Source: Bryobacteraceae bacterium | GTDB taxonomy: Bacteria > Acidobacteriota > Terriglobia > Bryobacterales > Bryobacteraceae | DNA: 64,000 bases | Assembly (NCBI GenBank): GCA_025980665.1 | Contig: JAICXC010000006.1 | Location: 1 to 64,000, forward strand | Direction: 5' to 3' | In this document: positions 8,159 to 14,724 of the stretch, piece by piece | Layout of the letters: the number at the start of each line of letters is the position of its first letter | Numbering within the stretch: the first letter of the stretch is position 1 | Notes under the pieces: model-generated | Told to the model about the DNA's origin: nothing | Database searches by the model: none | The model's input: only the letters and a program-made list of their open reading frames with translations | Program-made: the position numbers and the translations under genes

Positions 8159-10219
8159 CTAGTCGCCACAGCGCTCCACTTGAACCAGGCAATTGTAGAA
8201 CGTCGGGCCGCCGCCCATGTCCGTAAGGCGATCGGAAGTGAGGACGTTCGCATTACGGGCATCCGACGCGCGCTTGAGCCAGCGAGTGGCGGGTGAGCGT
8301 ACGACTCCCGGTTGCACTACGCCATCAACATGGGCTTTCAGGAGGAGGCTGCCACGATCGTTGAATGCGCGCACCCGGTCGCCCGTACGAATCGCCCGCG
8401 CCTCGGCATCGGACGGATGAAGGTGCAGGATGGACGTATCTTGGTCGACGGCCGTGCGATTGCCGAAGGTCGAGTTCATGCTGTCGTCGTTCTTGGAGGA
8501 AACTAGCTCTAGTGGATACTTGCCGCGAAGTGTTGCGTCGCCAAGGCGTGACTCCGCCGGGGGCGTGTATTCGAGCGTCTCGGCTCCGAATTCGCACTTG
8601 CCGGACGGTGTTCCAAACCCGCCTTGCGCAAAGGGCAGAAACGGGGCATTTTTGGACGAACTGCCGGGCGCCACATTGAGCCGAACGAAATGCTCGCGAT
8701 CCAGGCGCTCCAGCGTGATCCCGTCCAGAAAGGGATGCCCGGAGTCTAACAGTGTCCGGATCATGTCGTCTTCGGTATCGCGGAAACAGGCGTCGTCGAA
8801 GCCCATGCGCAGCGCCAGTGCGCGGAAAGTTTCCACGTTCGAGCGAGCCTCGCCAGGAGCCGGAAGCGCGGGCCGGGCCAAGGGCAGGTAGTGATGCCCG
8901 TAGGCGAAATAGATGTCGGTGTGCTCCAGAAACGTGGTGGCGGGCAGCAGAATGTCGGCGTAGTCGGCCGTATCGGTCTGGAGCTGTTCGAGGACCACGG
9001 TGAACAGATCGTCGCGACATAGACCCCGAAGCACGATATTCTGATCCGGCGCGATCGCGGCCGGATTCGAGTTGTACACGACCAACGCCTTGACAGGCGG
9101 CCCATCCAACTCCGTCAGAGCCTTGCCGAGCAAGCTCATATTGACGATGCGCGCCTCGCGTCCCAGAGCCGAGCGATTCTGCAGCTCGGGCATCTCGAGA
9201 CCCGCACGATTGAACTGAAACGCTTGTGAAGTGGAGAGATGCAATCCGCCACCCGCCTCGCGCCACGCTCCGGTAAGAGCTGGGAGAGCCGCGATTGCCT
9301 GGACCGCAGCGCCGCCCCGCTCGCTACGCTGGACGCCGTAGTTGACGCGGATGGCGGCAGGCCGGGTAGTCGCATAGTCGCGTGCCAGTTGCAGTATGTC
9401 TTGGGCCGCAAGGCCGGTCAGTGCGGCGACGCGGTCGGGTGGATAGTTGGCGACGCGGTCGCGCAGCGCGTCAAAGCCGTTGGTGTATCGATCCACATAA
9501 TCGGCGTCGTAGAGTTTTTCGCCGATGATGACGTGCATCAAGCCTAGCGCCAAGGCGAGATCGCTGCCGGGGTTGATGGCGACGTGCTGATCGGCCAGCG
9601 CCGCGGTGCGCGTGCGGATAGGATCGATCACCACCAGCTTCGCGCCGTTGCGCCGCGCCTCGACGATAAACGGCCACAGGTGGATATTCGCACCGTGAAT
9701 GTTGGCGCCCCACGCGATGATGAGCTTCGATAGCCGGAACTGCTCGGGTTCGGTGGCATAACGGAAGCCGTTCGCGGCCATCAGTCCCGCGCCCCCGGCG
9801 GTCGAGCAAATGGTCCGATCCAGCCGCGACGCGCCCAGGCGATGGAAGAAACGACGGTCCATTCCGGCACCGTTCAGCATCCCGAGCGTGCCGCCGTAGC
9901 TATAGGGCAGAATCGCTTCGGGGCCAAACTCACCGGCGATCTTGCCTAGCCGCGCTGCGATTGTATCGAGTGCTTCGTCCCAGGAGATCCTCTCGAATCG
10001 TCCTTCTCCCTTGGCGCCGACGCGCTTTTGCGGATAGAGCAAACGGTCGGGTGAGTATTCGCGTTCAAGATATTGCGCAACCTTGCCGCACAGGAAACCC
10101 TGAGTAACCGGATGATTCGGATCGCCCCGTAGCCGGGTGGCACGGCCGCTTTCGACCTGCACCAGCATGGAGCAGCAATCCGGGCAGTCGAGCGCGCAGA
10201 CCGAATGGACCGTTTCCAT
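8159..10219 (-). CDS. Molybdopterin-dependent oxidoreductase (DMSO reductase/formate dehydrogenase superfamily)
   Basis: A 686-aa large-subunit oxidoreductase. The N-terminus binds a [4Fe-4S] cluster through C8, C12, C16 and C44 (CALDCPDCCS and GFLCGK). Molybdopterin domains follow, with a likely Mo ligand C138 in RTICSTAGGAG. The C-terminal dinucleotide-binding domain has LHPSDAEARAI and the closing part typical of BisC/formate dehydrogenase-like proteins. There is no Tat signal, so it is probably cytoplasmic. No partner iron-sulfur or membrane subunit is next to it. The substrate is unknown. It ends base-to-base with the convergent amidohydrolase gene. Confidence 0.88.
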   Translation of the reverse strand: METVHSVCALDCPDCCSMLVQVESGRATRLRGDPNHPVTQGFLCGKVAQYLEREYSPDRLLYPQKRVGAKGEGRFERISWDEALDTIAARLGKIAGEFGPEAILPYSYGGTLGMLNGAGMDRRFFHRLGASRLDRTICSTAGGAGLMAANGFRYATEPEQFRLSKLIIAWGANIHGANIHLWPFIVEARRNGAKLVVIDPIRTRTAALADQHVAINPGSDLALALGLMHVIIGEKLYDADYVDRYTNGFDALRDRVANYPPDRVAALTGLAAQDILQLARDYATTRPAAIRVNYGVQRSERGGAAVQAIAALPALTGAWREAGGGLHLSTSQAFQFNRAGLEMPELQNRSALGREARIVNMSLLGKALTELDGPPVKALVVYNSNPAAIAPDQNIVLRGLCRDDLFTVVLEQLQTDTADYADILLPATTFLEHTDIYFAYGHHYLPLARPALPAPGEARSNVETFRALALRMGFDDACFRDTEDDMIRTLLDSGHPFLDGITLERLDREHFVRLNVAPGSSSKNAPFLPFAQGGFGTPSGKCEFGAETLEYTPPAESRLGDATLRGKYPLELVSSKNDDSMNSTFGNRTAVDQDTSILHLHPSDAEARAIRTGDRVRAFNDRGSLLLKAHVDGVVQPGVVRSPATRWLKRASDARNANVLTSDRLTDMGGGPTFYNCLVQVERCGD

Positions 10220-10240
10220 ACCTCAGAATAACTCGATTTG

Positions 10241-11158
10241 TTATGGGAAATTGGAGCGCAGCAGGTCGGCCAGCCGGTAGCCCGCGAGCGCGATGAGGCG
10301 GGTGGCAACTCGTTCGGCAGCGCCATGATAGCCGGGAGGGAGCGGAGTGCCGGCATTCTTATCGGTGCTGATTTTCAGCTTACCTTTGCGATATACCGCG
10401 GATACAGCGAGATCGAAGCTTTGGTGGGTCCACTTCTCGAAATGCGATTCGCGCGGCGCCTTGCGGGGGTCGCGTTCCTGCTGGGTCTCGAGCTTTGCAG
10501 CGAGGTCGCGAGCAGGATCGTAGCGGTCATCTGTCGACAGAATGTTGTCCCAGTAGGCGTGCAGGTTCTGGGTCATGGGATTCGAGAAATCAGGACGGAT
10601 GAAGAATAGATTTCCTCCGCGGTCTCCCTCTGGAAATTGGGTTGTGAACAGAGATACTGTGTGCAGAGGTTGGTGCGAGTCGCCCGTGAGATGAAAAATC
10701 CAGCACAGAGCCAGGGCCTTCTGGTCGTCTGGCGCGGCGCCCTGGATAATCGCTACGTTCTGATTAAACGCCTCGACCATGTTTTCCCTGGGAGGAGCGG
10801 GCATTGGTACCGATTCGGGCTGTCCTTTGGGCTTGTAGGGATAGTCGATGTAATGCCACGCGGGATGATCGAATGTCTTATCGCCGCGAACATCGTCGGG
10901 CCAGCGCGCCGCGAGCATAAACAGAAACCGTTCCTGATCCGGCTCGTTCATCCCAACCAATTGCGGCTTCCAGCGCGATTCGTATTGGGGGTGCTGCCGG
11001 AGTATCGCGACGACGCGGGCTATGGTGGCGGGACTGGTCTTCAGGAGTTCGTCATACGCAATCGCGCCCGTCACCATGTGCCCGGCGCGGTTCCATCCGA
11101 GGCTTGGTCCGGCGACAAGTAATGCGGTCACAGCGACGATGACGAGCTTCCGCAACAT
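10241..11158 (-). CDS. Secreted S1/P1-type nuclease
   Basis: A 305-aa exported zinc-dependent nuclease that degrades single-stranded nucleic acid or acts as a 3'-nucleotidase. The signal peptide ends so that Trp22 (SLGWNRAGH) becomes the first mature residue, which in this family is a zinc ligand. Other ligands are visible in GHMVTGAIAYD, HPAWHYIDYP, FHLTGDSHQPLH and LHAYWDNIL. Length fits the family (about 270-300). It lies on the minus strand, divergent from the tiny gene at 11214. Confidence 0.92.
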   Translation of the reverse strand: MLRKLVIVAVTALLVAGPSLGWNRAGHMVTGAIAYDELLKTSPATIARVVAILRQHPQYESRWKPQLVGMNEPDQERFLFMLAARWPDDVRGDKTFDHPAWHYIDYPYKPKGQPESVPMPAPPRENMVEAFNQNVAIIQGAAPDDQKALALCWIFHLTGDSHQPLHTVSLFTTQFPEGDRGGNLFFIRPDFSNPMTQNLHAYWDNILSTDDRYDPARDLAAKLETQQERDPRKAPRESHFEKWTHQSFDLAVSAVYRKGKLKISTDKNAGTPLPPGYHGAAERVATRLIALAGYRLADLLRSNFP

Positions 11159-11213
11159 GTCGAACTATTTTCACATGGCGTTTTCAGAAAGCTGGGCGTG
11201 ATAGGGTGGAGGC

Positions 11214-11351
11214 ATGACATCCCGTCCACCAGACGCACCGCTTCCAGCAGCGAAGAAGCCGGCGAAGGGGATGACGCGGAAGGCTTTTGGCGAACTTCTG
11301 AAGCGAGTAATTAAACCAGACGCTCCCAAGGCCCCGCCAAAATCGACTTAG
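11214..11351 (+). CDS. Tiny protein, chromosomal paralogue of the transposon gene at 12628
   Basis: A 45-aa basic protein rich in Pro and Lys. Its core KGMTRKAFGELLKR matches KGITRKGFGDLLKR of the 52-aa gene at 12628, and the tails (P-K-x-x-P-K-x-T) match as well. The upstream regions are also alike: TAGGGT, six bases GGAGGC, ATG here; TATGCT, GGAGTC, ATG there. The gene sits directly outside the left end of the IS1595-family element and, with the insertion removed, would be about 80 bp upstream of lexA. No known family recognised. Conservation at both DNA and protein level supports translation. It may be a relic of an older insertion or a captured host gene. Confidence 0.6.
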   Translation: MTSRPPDAPLPAAKKPAKGMTRKAFGELLKRVIKPDAPKAPPKST

Positions 11352-11367
11352 GACCTGGTTTTTTACA

Positions 11368-11376
11368 GCGGGGACT
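11368..11376. repeat. Left target-site duplication of the IS1595-family element
   Basis: The 9-bp sequence GCGGGGACT directly abuts the left terminal inverted repeat and is repeated exactly at 13744-13752 next to the right one. IS1595-family elements normally make about 8-bp duplications; the ninth base may be chance or part of the end. Confidence 0.85.
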
Positions 11377-11399
11377 GGTAATTATCCCGTCAGCACAAG
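11377..11399 (+). repeat. Left terminal inverted repeat of the IS1595-family element
   Basis: Begins GGTAATTATCCC and continues GTCAGCACAAG. It matches the reverse complement of 13721-13743 at 19 of 23 positions, all four mismatches falling inside the element-proximal half. Confidence 0.85.
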
Positions 11400-11444
11400 T
11401 AAAGGGGTAAAATGGGGGTGGCGTGACAGGTCGGACGTTTGCTT

Positions 11445-11807
11445 TTAGAGGCTTTCCAGGAACTTCTGCCGATGTTCCTTCACCATATCGTAGAAGGCAA
11501 CGGCGTCTGGATTTTTGGGATCGGGGAGTGTTGGTTCGCGGGGGATCATGGCCTCTGGAAATTGGACCTTCCCCATCCTTAGTTCATGCGCGCGGACGTT
11601 CACTGCGAGATAATAGGCTAGCAGTTTGGCCTGCGCCCACGGAATGGTCATTGAAGTATGCCATCCCACTGATTTAGTTTCTCCAGACCATTCGCCGAAG
11701 ACAATCTTCAAATCCCAAACGCTCGCCTCAAGGAACGTATTGTTCGCGTAGTCAGTCGTTAAAGCCTCAGTATATTTATCAGTAGACTTGTCGGGTGTCT
11801 CGTCCAT
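11445..11807 (-). CDS. Transposon cargo: DUF3467-like protein
   Basis: A 120-aa soluble protein. The pattern YANNTFLEASVWDLKIVFGE, then TIPWAQAKLLAYYLAVNV, resembles DUF3467, small proteins of unknown role in which an N-N-x-x-x-x-S-x-x-D-x-x-L-x-F-G start is followed by a helix of the form P-x-x-A-K-x-L. It starts at ATG 11807, directly after the stop of the zinc-ribbon gene with no spacer, so the two are translationally coupled. Third gene of the cargo operon and closest to the left transposon end. Family assignment is from memory of the pattern. Confidence 0.65.
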   Translation of the reverse strand: MDETPDKSTDKYTEALTTDYANNTFLEASVWDLKIVFGEWSGETKSVGWHTSMTIPWAQAKLLAYYLAVNVRAHELRMGKVQFPEAMIPREPTLPDPKNPDAVAFYDMVKEHRQKFLESL

Positions 11808-12209
11808 CTAGGCGACCTCTGCTGTCGGAATCCAGCGCTGATTAAGCTCACTGGGGGAAGGCTGAGCAATGTGTGCGCGCCTCTTTCGCCGTCGTAGTTT
11901 TATGCTATGCCCTGCTAGATATCCACTGACCAACACGGAACCATCTGATAGATATTGAACGTGAGTTATGACCGGCGCGTTGAGTAAGATTTTGCGAAGT
12001 TGTTCTTGTGGATTCCACGCTGGAGGTGCGGGTATCACCGCGCTATGCCAACGTAGGCCGCCATCGATCCAAAGCTGTTGCAGATTTTGAATGGAGGAGT
12101 TCACATCATGAAGTCCAAATTCCGTCCCGCATGAAGGACAGATGTTGTAGTCACGTGGGCCCTCTTCCATCTCATATCCACACACAGGGCAAAGTTTGTC
12201 GGCTACCAT
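11808..12209 (-). CDS. Transposon cargo: N-terminal zinc-ribbon protein
   Basis: A 133-aa protein. Residues 7-32 are a zinc ribbon (CPVCGYEMEEGPRDYNICPS, then CGTEFG), followed by a short conserved-looking stretch (LQQLWIDGGLRWHS, then PPAWNPQEQL). This layout is that of the small cysteine-rich CPCC-type hypothetical proteins. The C-terminal half ends in a very basic patch (KLRRRKRR), which could bind nucleic acid. Its start overlaps the end of the toxin-like gene by 7 bp and its stop touches the next start. It may act on or protect against its upstream partner, but that is inference from position. Confidence 0.7.
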   Translation of the reverse strand: MVADKLCPVCGYEMEEGPRDYNICPSCGTEFGLHDVNSSIQNLQQLWIDGGLRWHSAVIPAPPAWNPQEQLRKILLNAPVITHVQYLSDGSVLVSGYLAGHSIKLRRRKRRAHIAQPSPSELNQRWIPTAEVA

Positions 12210-12559
12210 GATTTACACCGCACTTTGAAATAGCTAAGGTTGTCTGGCTCAGAATGGCATTTCCCAGCGCGCCGCATAGCTTCACGTTGTGGCATTGGGA
12301 CGGCAGCACAAGGAACTGGCTTAAAAAACGTTCTGATGACTCCGCTGTTATCCTTGACGCAGTAAGCGTCGGTCATTGTATCGAATCTCACAGAATCTCC
12401 ACGACTGCGTTTGCATTGTTCAACGTGATTGGGCTTTGGATCCGCCCAAAGATCATCTGCCATGACCTGATACTCATTAGCGTTAGCCGCCCCGAAGTCA
12501 CTCCCGTGATCGGCGAAATGTTGAATCAACTCCAGTGCGCGAAACCCTTTCGTGTTCAC
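12203..12559 (-). CDS. Transposon cargo: BECR-like nuclease-toxin domain protein
   Basis: A 118-aa protein starting at GTG 12559. The pattern IQHFADHGSDFGAANANEY, then VRFDTMTDAYCVKDNSG, then VIRTFFKP, recalls a nuclease domain at the C-termini of RHS/contact-dependent toxins and in some phage proteins (H-F-x-K-H-G-x-x-F-G ... R-x-D-x-x-T-x-x-x-x-V ... I-R-T-x-F-K-P). I associate it with the BECR fold (barnase-EndoU-colicin E5-RelE). Here the domain stands alone with no delivery module or signal peptide. First gene of the three-gene cargo operon. A structure prediction would settle the fold. Confidence 0.6.
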   Translation of the reverse strand: MNTKGFRALELIQHFADHGSDFGAANANEYQVMADDLWADPKPNHVEQCKRSRGDSVRFDTMTDAYCVKDNSGVIRTFFKPVPCAAVPMPQREAMRRAGKCHSEPDNLSYFKVRCKSW

Positions 12560-12627
12560 CGTGGACCGTAAGGTTAAGGATATCAGCTATGTGGCTGCCC
12601 TATACCCAACCCGTGTATGCTGGAGTC

Positions 12628-12786
12628 ATGAAGCCCGCCAGTGATGGTCCGACGAACCCGAAACCGCTCAAGCCACTGCCTGAGACTGAGCGGAAAATGA
12701 AGGGCATCACCCGCAAGGGATTCGGCGATCTGTTAAAGCGTGCGATTACTCCGCACGTTCCGAAACCTTCGCCAAAACAGACTTAA
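12628..12786 (+). CDS. Transposon-borne tiny protein overlapping the transposase 3' end
   Basis: A 52-aa basic, Pro/Lys-rich protein whose core KGITRKGFGDLLKR is shared with the 45-aa gene at 11214. ATG 12628 is preceded by GGAG and, six bases upstream, TATGCT. The last 41 bases lie antisense to the 3' end of the transposase gene, so the two transcripts are convergent and overlapping. It is divergent from the cargo operon. Function unknown; a small regulator of transposition or an accessory factor is conceivable. A longer reading from 12535 is not used because the paralogue lacks that extension. Confidence 0.6.
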   Translation: MKPASDGPTNPKPLKPLPETERKMKGITRKGFGDLLKRAITPHVPKPSPKQT

Positions 12787-13693
12787 AGATCAGGTTGCCT
12801 TGATCGCGCCGATTGTACCGGAAGGTGTATTCGTCCAAGTAAGTCTGTAGGTACTTCTGCGAAACGGCGTGATAGACTCCGCCGATACCGCGCTTCAAGA
12901 GTGACCAGAAACCTTCAACGCTGTTGGTGTGAATGTCGCCCACCACGTAGACCTTGGAACTGTGATTGATTCGGCGATGCTGATATCCGGCGTTTCCTTT
13001 TCCGTCCTTGCGCTGAACGTTCTTTACGCCGTCGTAGCTGGACAACTCATCGGTATAGATGGTGCTCTCAGGCAGAACGCGTTCGCGCACCATGCCGAGC
13101 AGAGTATTGCCGCTCACGTCTGGAGTAGTCTTAGCGATCACGCGCCCCTTGCGTTCTACGATCCCGACAACGGGAGTTTTCTTTTTGTCGCCGCGCATCG
13201 GGCGACCGGTGCCGTACTTACGGACACCGCCAATGTAGGTTTCGTCCATCTCAACCGTCGGCCCCTCCAGTTGCAAATCCTCACCGAGTAAAGATCGGAT
13301 CTGGCGAAACATGCGCCACGCTGTTTTGTAGGTGACGCCGGTTTCGCGCTGGATCTGCTTTGCGGAGATTCCGCAACGGGTAGAACTCATCAAGTACATC
13401 GCATAGAACCACAGGCGCAGACTTGTAGTGGTCTTCTCGAAGATGGTTCCGGCCAAAGGGTAGATGTGGTTCCCGCAGTGGTCGCAAGCGTAGGCGGTGC
13501 GTCCAGTCACGCGGTAGTGCCTGCGATCCACGGCGCACTTCTCACACTTCGCCATGCCTCCAGGAAAGCGGTCTTCTTTGATCTTTTCAAGACAGGCGTC
13601 ATCGGTGGGGAAGTCGCGGTTAAAGTCAGCGATGGTGTAACGCAAGTGAGCCGGAATGCTCTGCTTTACTGCGATATCGACTCTCTTTGCCAT
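12746..13693 (-). CDS. IS1595-family transposase (ISXO2-like)
   Basis: A 315-aa intact transposase. The N-terminal zinc ribbon has C50, C53, C70 and C73 (CEKC and CDHC). A helix-turn-helix-like region (ISAKQIQRETGVTYKTAW) follows, then the DDE domain with D150 (VEMDETYIGG), D215 (IYTDELSSYDG), E260 (HTNSVEGFWSLLKRGI) and K267. Length and motif order match the IS1595 family, whose zinc ribbon is typical. The start at 13693 lies 50 bp from the right inverted repeat. No frameshift or stop, so it is probably functional. Confidence 0.95.
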   Translation of the reverse strand: MAKRVDIAVKQSIPAHLRYTIADFNRDFPTDDACLEKIKEDRFPGGMAKCEKCAVDRRHYRVTGRTAYACDHCGNHIYPLAGTIFEKTTTSLRLWFYAMYLMSSTRCGISAKQIQRETGVTYKTAWRMFRQIRSLLGEDLQLEGPTVEMDETYIGGVRKYGTGRPMRGDKKKTPVVGIVERKGRVIAKTTPDVSGNTLLGMVRERVLPESTIYTDELSSYDGVKNVQRKDGKGNAGYQHRRINHSSKVYVVGDIHTNSVEGFWSLLKRGIGGVYHAVSQKYLQTYLDEYTFRYNRRDQGNLIFKSVLAKVSERAE

Positions 13694-13720
13694 CGTGAGT
13701 ACATTATGGCATGAAGTATA

Positions 13721-13743
13721 CTTGTTGTCAAGGGATAATTACC
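13721..13743 (-). repeat. Right terminal inverted repeat of the IS1595-family element
   Basis: Read on the minus strand it begins GGTAATTATCCC and continues TTGACAACAAG, matching the left repeat at 19 of 23 positions. On the minus strand the TTGACA inside it could also serve as a -35 for the transposase promoter. Confidence 0.85.
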
Positions 13744-13752
13744 GCGGGGACT
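13744..13752. repeat. Right target-site duplication of the IS1595-family element
   Basis: GCGGGGACT, an exact copy of 11368-11376, directly follows the right inverted repeat. Its last base is the first base of the proposed lexA -35 hexamer. Confidence 0.85.
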
Positions 13753-13780
13753 TGCATTTTCCCTTTTGTTCGCCTAGAAT
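13752..13780 (+). promoter_or_regulatory. lexA promoter, leaderless type
   Basis: TTGCAT (13752-13757) and TAGAAT (13775-13780) are separated by 17 bp, and the lexA ATG follows the -10 by six bases, so transcription should start at or next to the start codon. The sequence TGTTCGCCTAGAAT around the -10 is a loose GTTC/GAA(T) dyad that might be an SOS operator, but it does not match a consensus I can name. The transposon lies immediately upstream without cutting the promoter. Confidence 0.6.
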
Positions 13781-13786
13781 ATCCGC

Positions 13787-14413
13787 ATGGCTCTCACCAA
13801 ACGCCAGAAGGAATTCCTGGATTTTCTCGCGGGCTTCCTCGAGAAAAATGGCTACTGCCCGAGCTATGAAGAGATCGCCGACGGCCTAAGTCTGGCGTCG
13901 CTTGCTACGGTACACAAGCACATCCTGGCACTCGAGTCCAAGCATTACTTAAAGCGGGGCTTTAACCAAAGCCGGTCGCTCGAAATCGCCACCAAGTACT
14001 ACGACGAACAGCGTCAGCATCGCCAAGCGCTGCCCCCCCTCGAAATCCCTCTGCTGGGACGAATCGCCGCTGGTGTTCCCGTGGAGTCTCTGGCTGGCGA
14101 TGACACCGTCAGCTTCGCCGACTTCACTGCCGACCCCAATACCTATGCTTTGCAAGTGCGCGGTGAGTCGATGGTCGAAGATCACATTTGCGACGGCGAT
14201 TACGTGCTAGTGGAGCGCGCTGCTACCGCTCGCGACGGGGAGATCGTGGTGGCTTTGGTCGATGGCACCGAAACCACGCTTAAACGGTTCTACAAGGAGC
14301 AGGGCGACCGAGTCCGGTTGCAGCCTGCCAATGCGACGATGAAGCCGATTTACGTCGCTGCGTCGTCGGTCGCGATCCAGGGCAAAGTGCTCGCGGTTCT
14401 TCGAAGGTACTAG
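13787..14413 (+). CDS. lexA: SOS response repressor LexA
   Basis: LexA (208 aa) represses DNA-damage genes and cleaves itself when RecA is activated. An N-terminal winged helix-turn-helix (KRQKEFLDFLAGFLEKNGYC, recognition part SLASLATVHKHILAL) is followed by the S24 peptidase domain. Visible are the Ala95-Gly96 cleavage site (RIAAGVP), the nucleophile S128 (GESMVED) and the general base K166 (TTLKRF). The gene has a strong leaderless promoter, now directly abutting the IS1595-family element. Before insertion the tiny gene at 11214 would have been its upstream neighbour. Confidence 0.96.
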   Translation: MALTKRQKEFLDFLAGFLEKNGYCPSYEEIADGLSLASLATVHKHILALESKHYLKRGFNQSRSLEIATKYYDEQRQHRQALPPLEIPLLGRIAAGVPVESLAGDDTVSFADFTADPNTYALQVRGESMVEDHICDGDYVLVERAATARDGEIVVALVDGTETTLKRFYKEQGDRVRLQPANATMKPIYVAASSVAIQGKVLAVLRRY

Positions 14414-14425
14414 CGATCCGCGTCG

Positions 14426-14662
14426 TTACGCACGCTCTTCAAGGTGCCTGAGTCTGGCGTCCAGCACTTCTTCCACGCGGTGAAGCTCTGAGCGCCACGT
14501 GTCTTTCATGTCATCGAAGCGGCGATCGACCTCGTTAAACCGCGTATCCATGTGATGCCGAAGGTCGCCCAAACGGGCATTGTTGATCAGGATCCCGATC
14601 AGGACCGTAATCATGGTCGGCACTGATGCCAGGGCGATCGAGAGTACTTGTGAATCGGTCAT
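14426..14662 (-). CDS. Small membrane protein with coiled coil
   Basis: A 78-aa protein with one N-terminal membrane helix (VLSIALASVPTMITVLIGIL) and a charged coiled-coil tail (MDTRFNEVDRRFDDMKDTWR). This layout is common in small proteins of unknown role. I start at ATG 14662; an upstream ATG at 14680 is possible. Longer forms overlap the gcvT start and are unlikely. Convergent with lexA. Confidence 0.6.
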   Translation of the reverse strand: MTDSQVLSIALASVPTMITVLIGILINNARLGDLRHHMDTRFNEVDRRFDDMKDTWRSELHRVEEVLDARLRHLEERA

Positions 14663-14724
14663 GCGACCTAGTTCCAGCATAGCGGGTTTTGTCTCAGGGT
14701 TTTTCGTTGTAGCCTGAAGGTCTG

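Larger units (their letters stand above)
11377..13743. mobile_element. IS1595-family transposon with cargo operon
   Basis: A 2,367-bp element bounded by imperfect inverted repeats (11377-11399 and 13721-13743; 19 of 23 positions match, the outer 12 all identical: GGTAATTATCCC) and flanked by a 9-bp direct repeat. It contains, right to left, an intact ISXO2-like/IS1595 transposase, a 52-aa gene overlapping its 3' end in the opposite direction, and three minus-strand cargo genes. The inside is visibly less GC-rich than the flanks. Known IS1595 members sometimes carry passenger genes downstream of the transposase; this arrangement fits. Intact ends and transposase suggest a fairly recent insertion. 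Confidence 0.88.
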
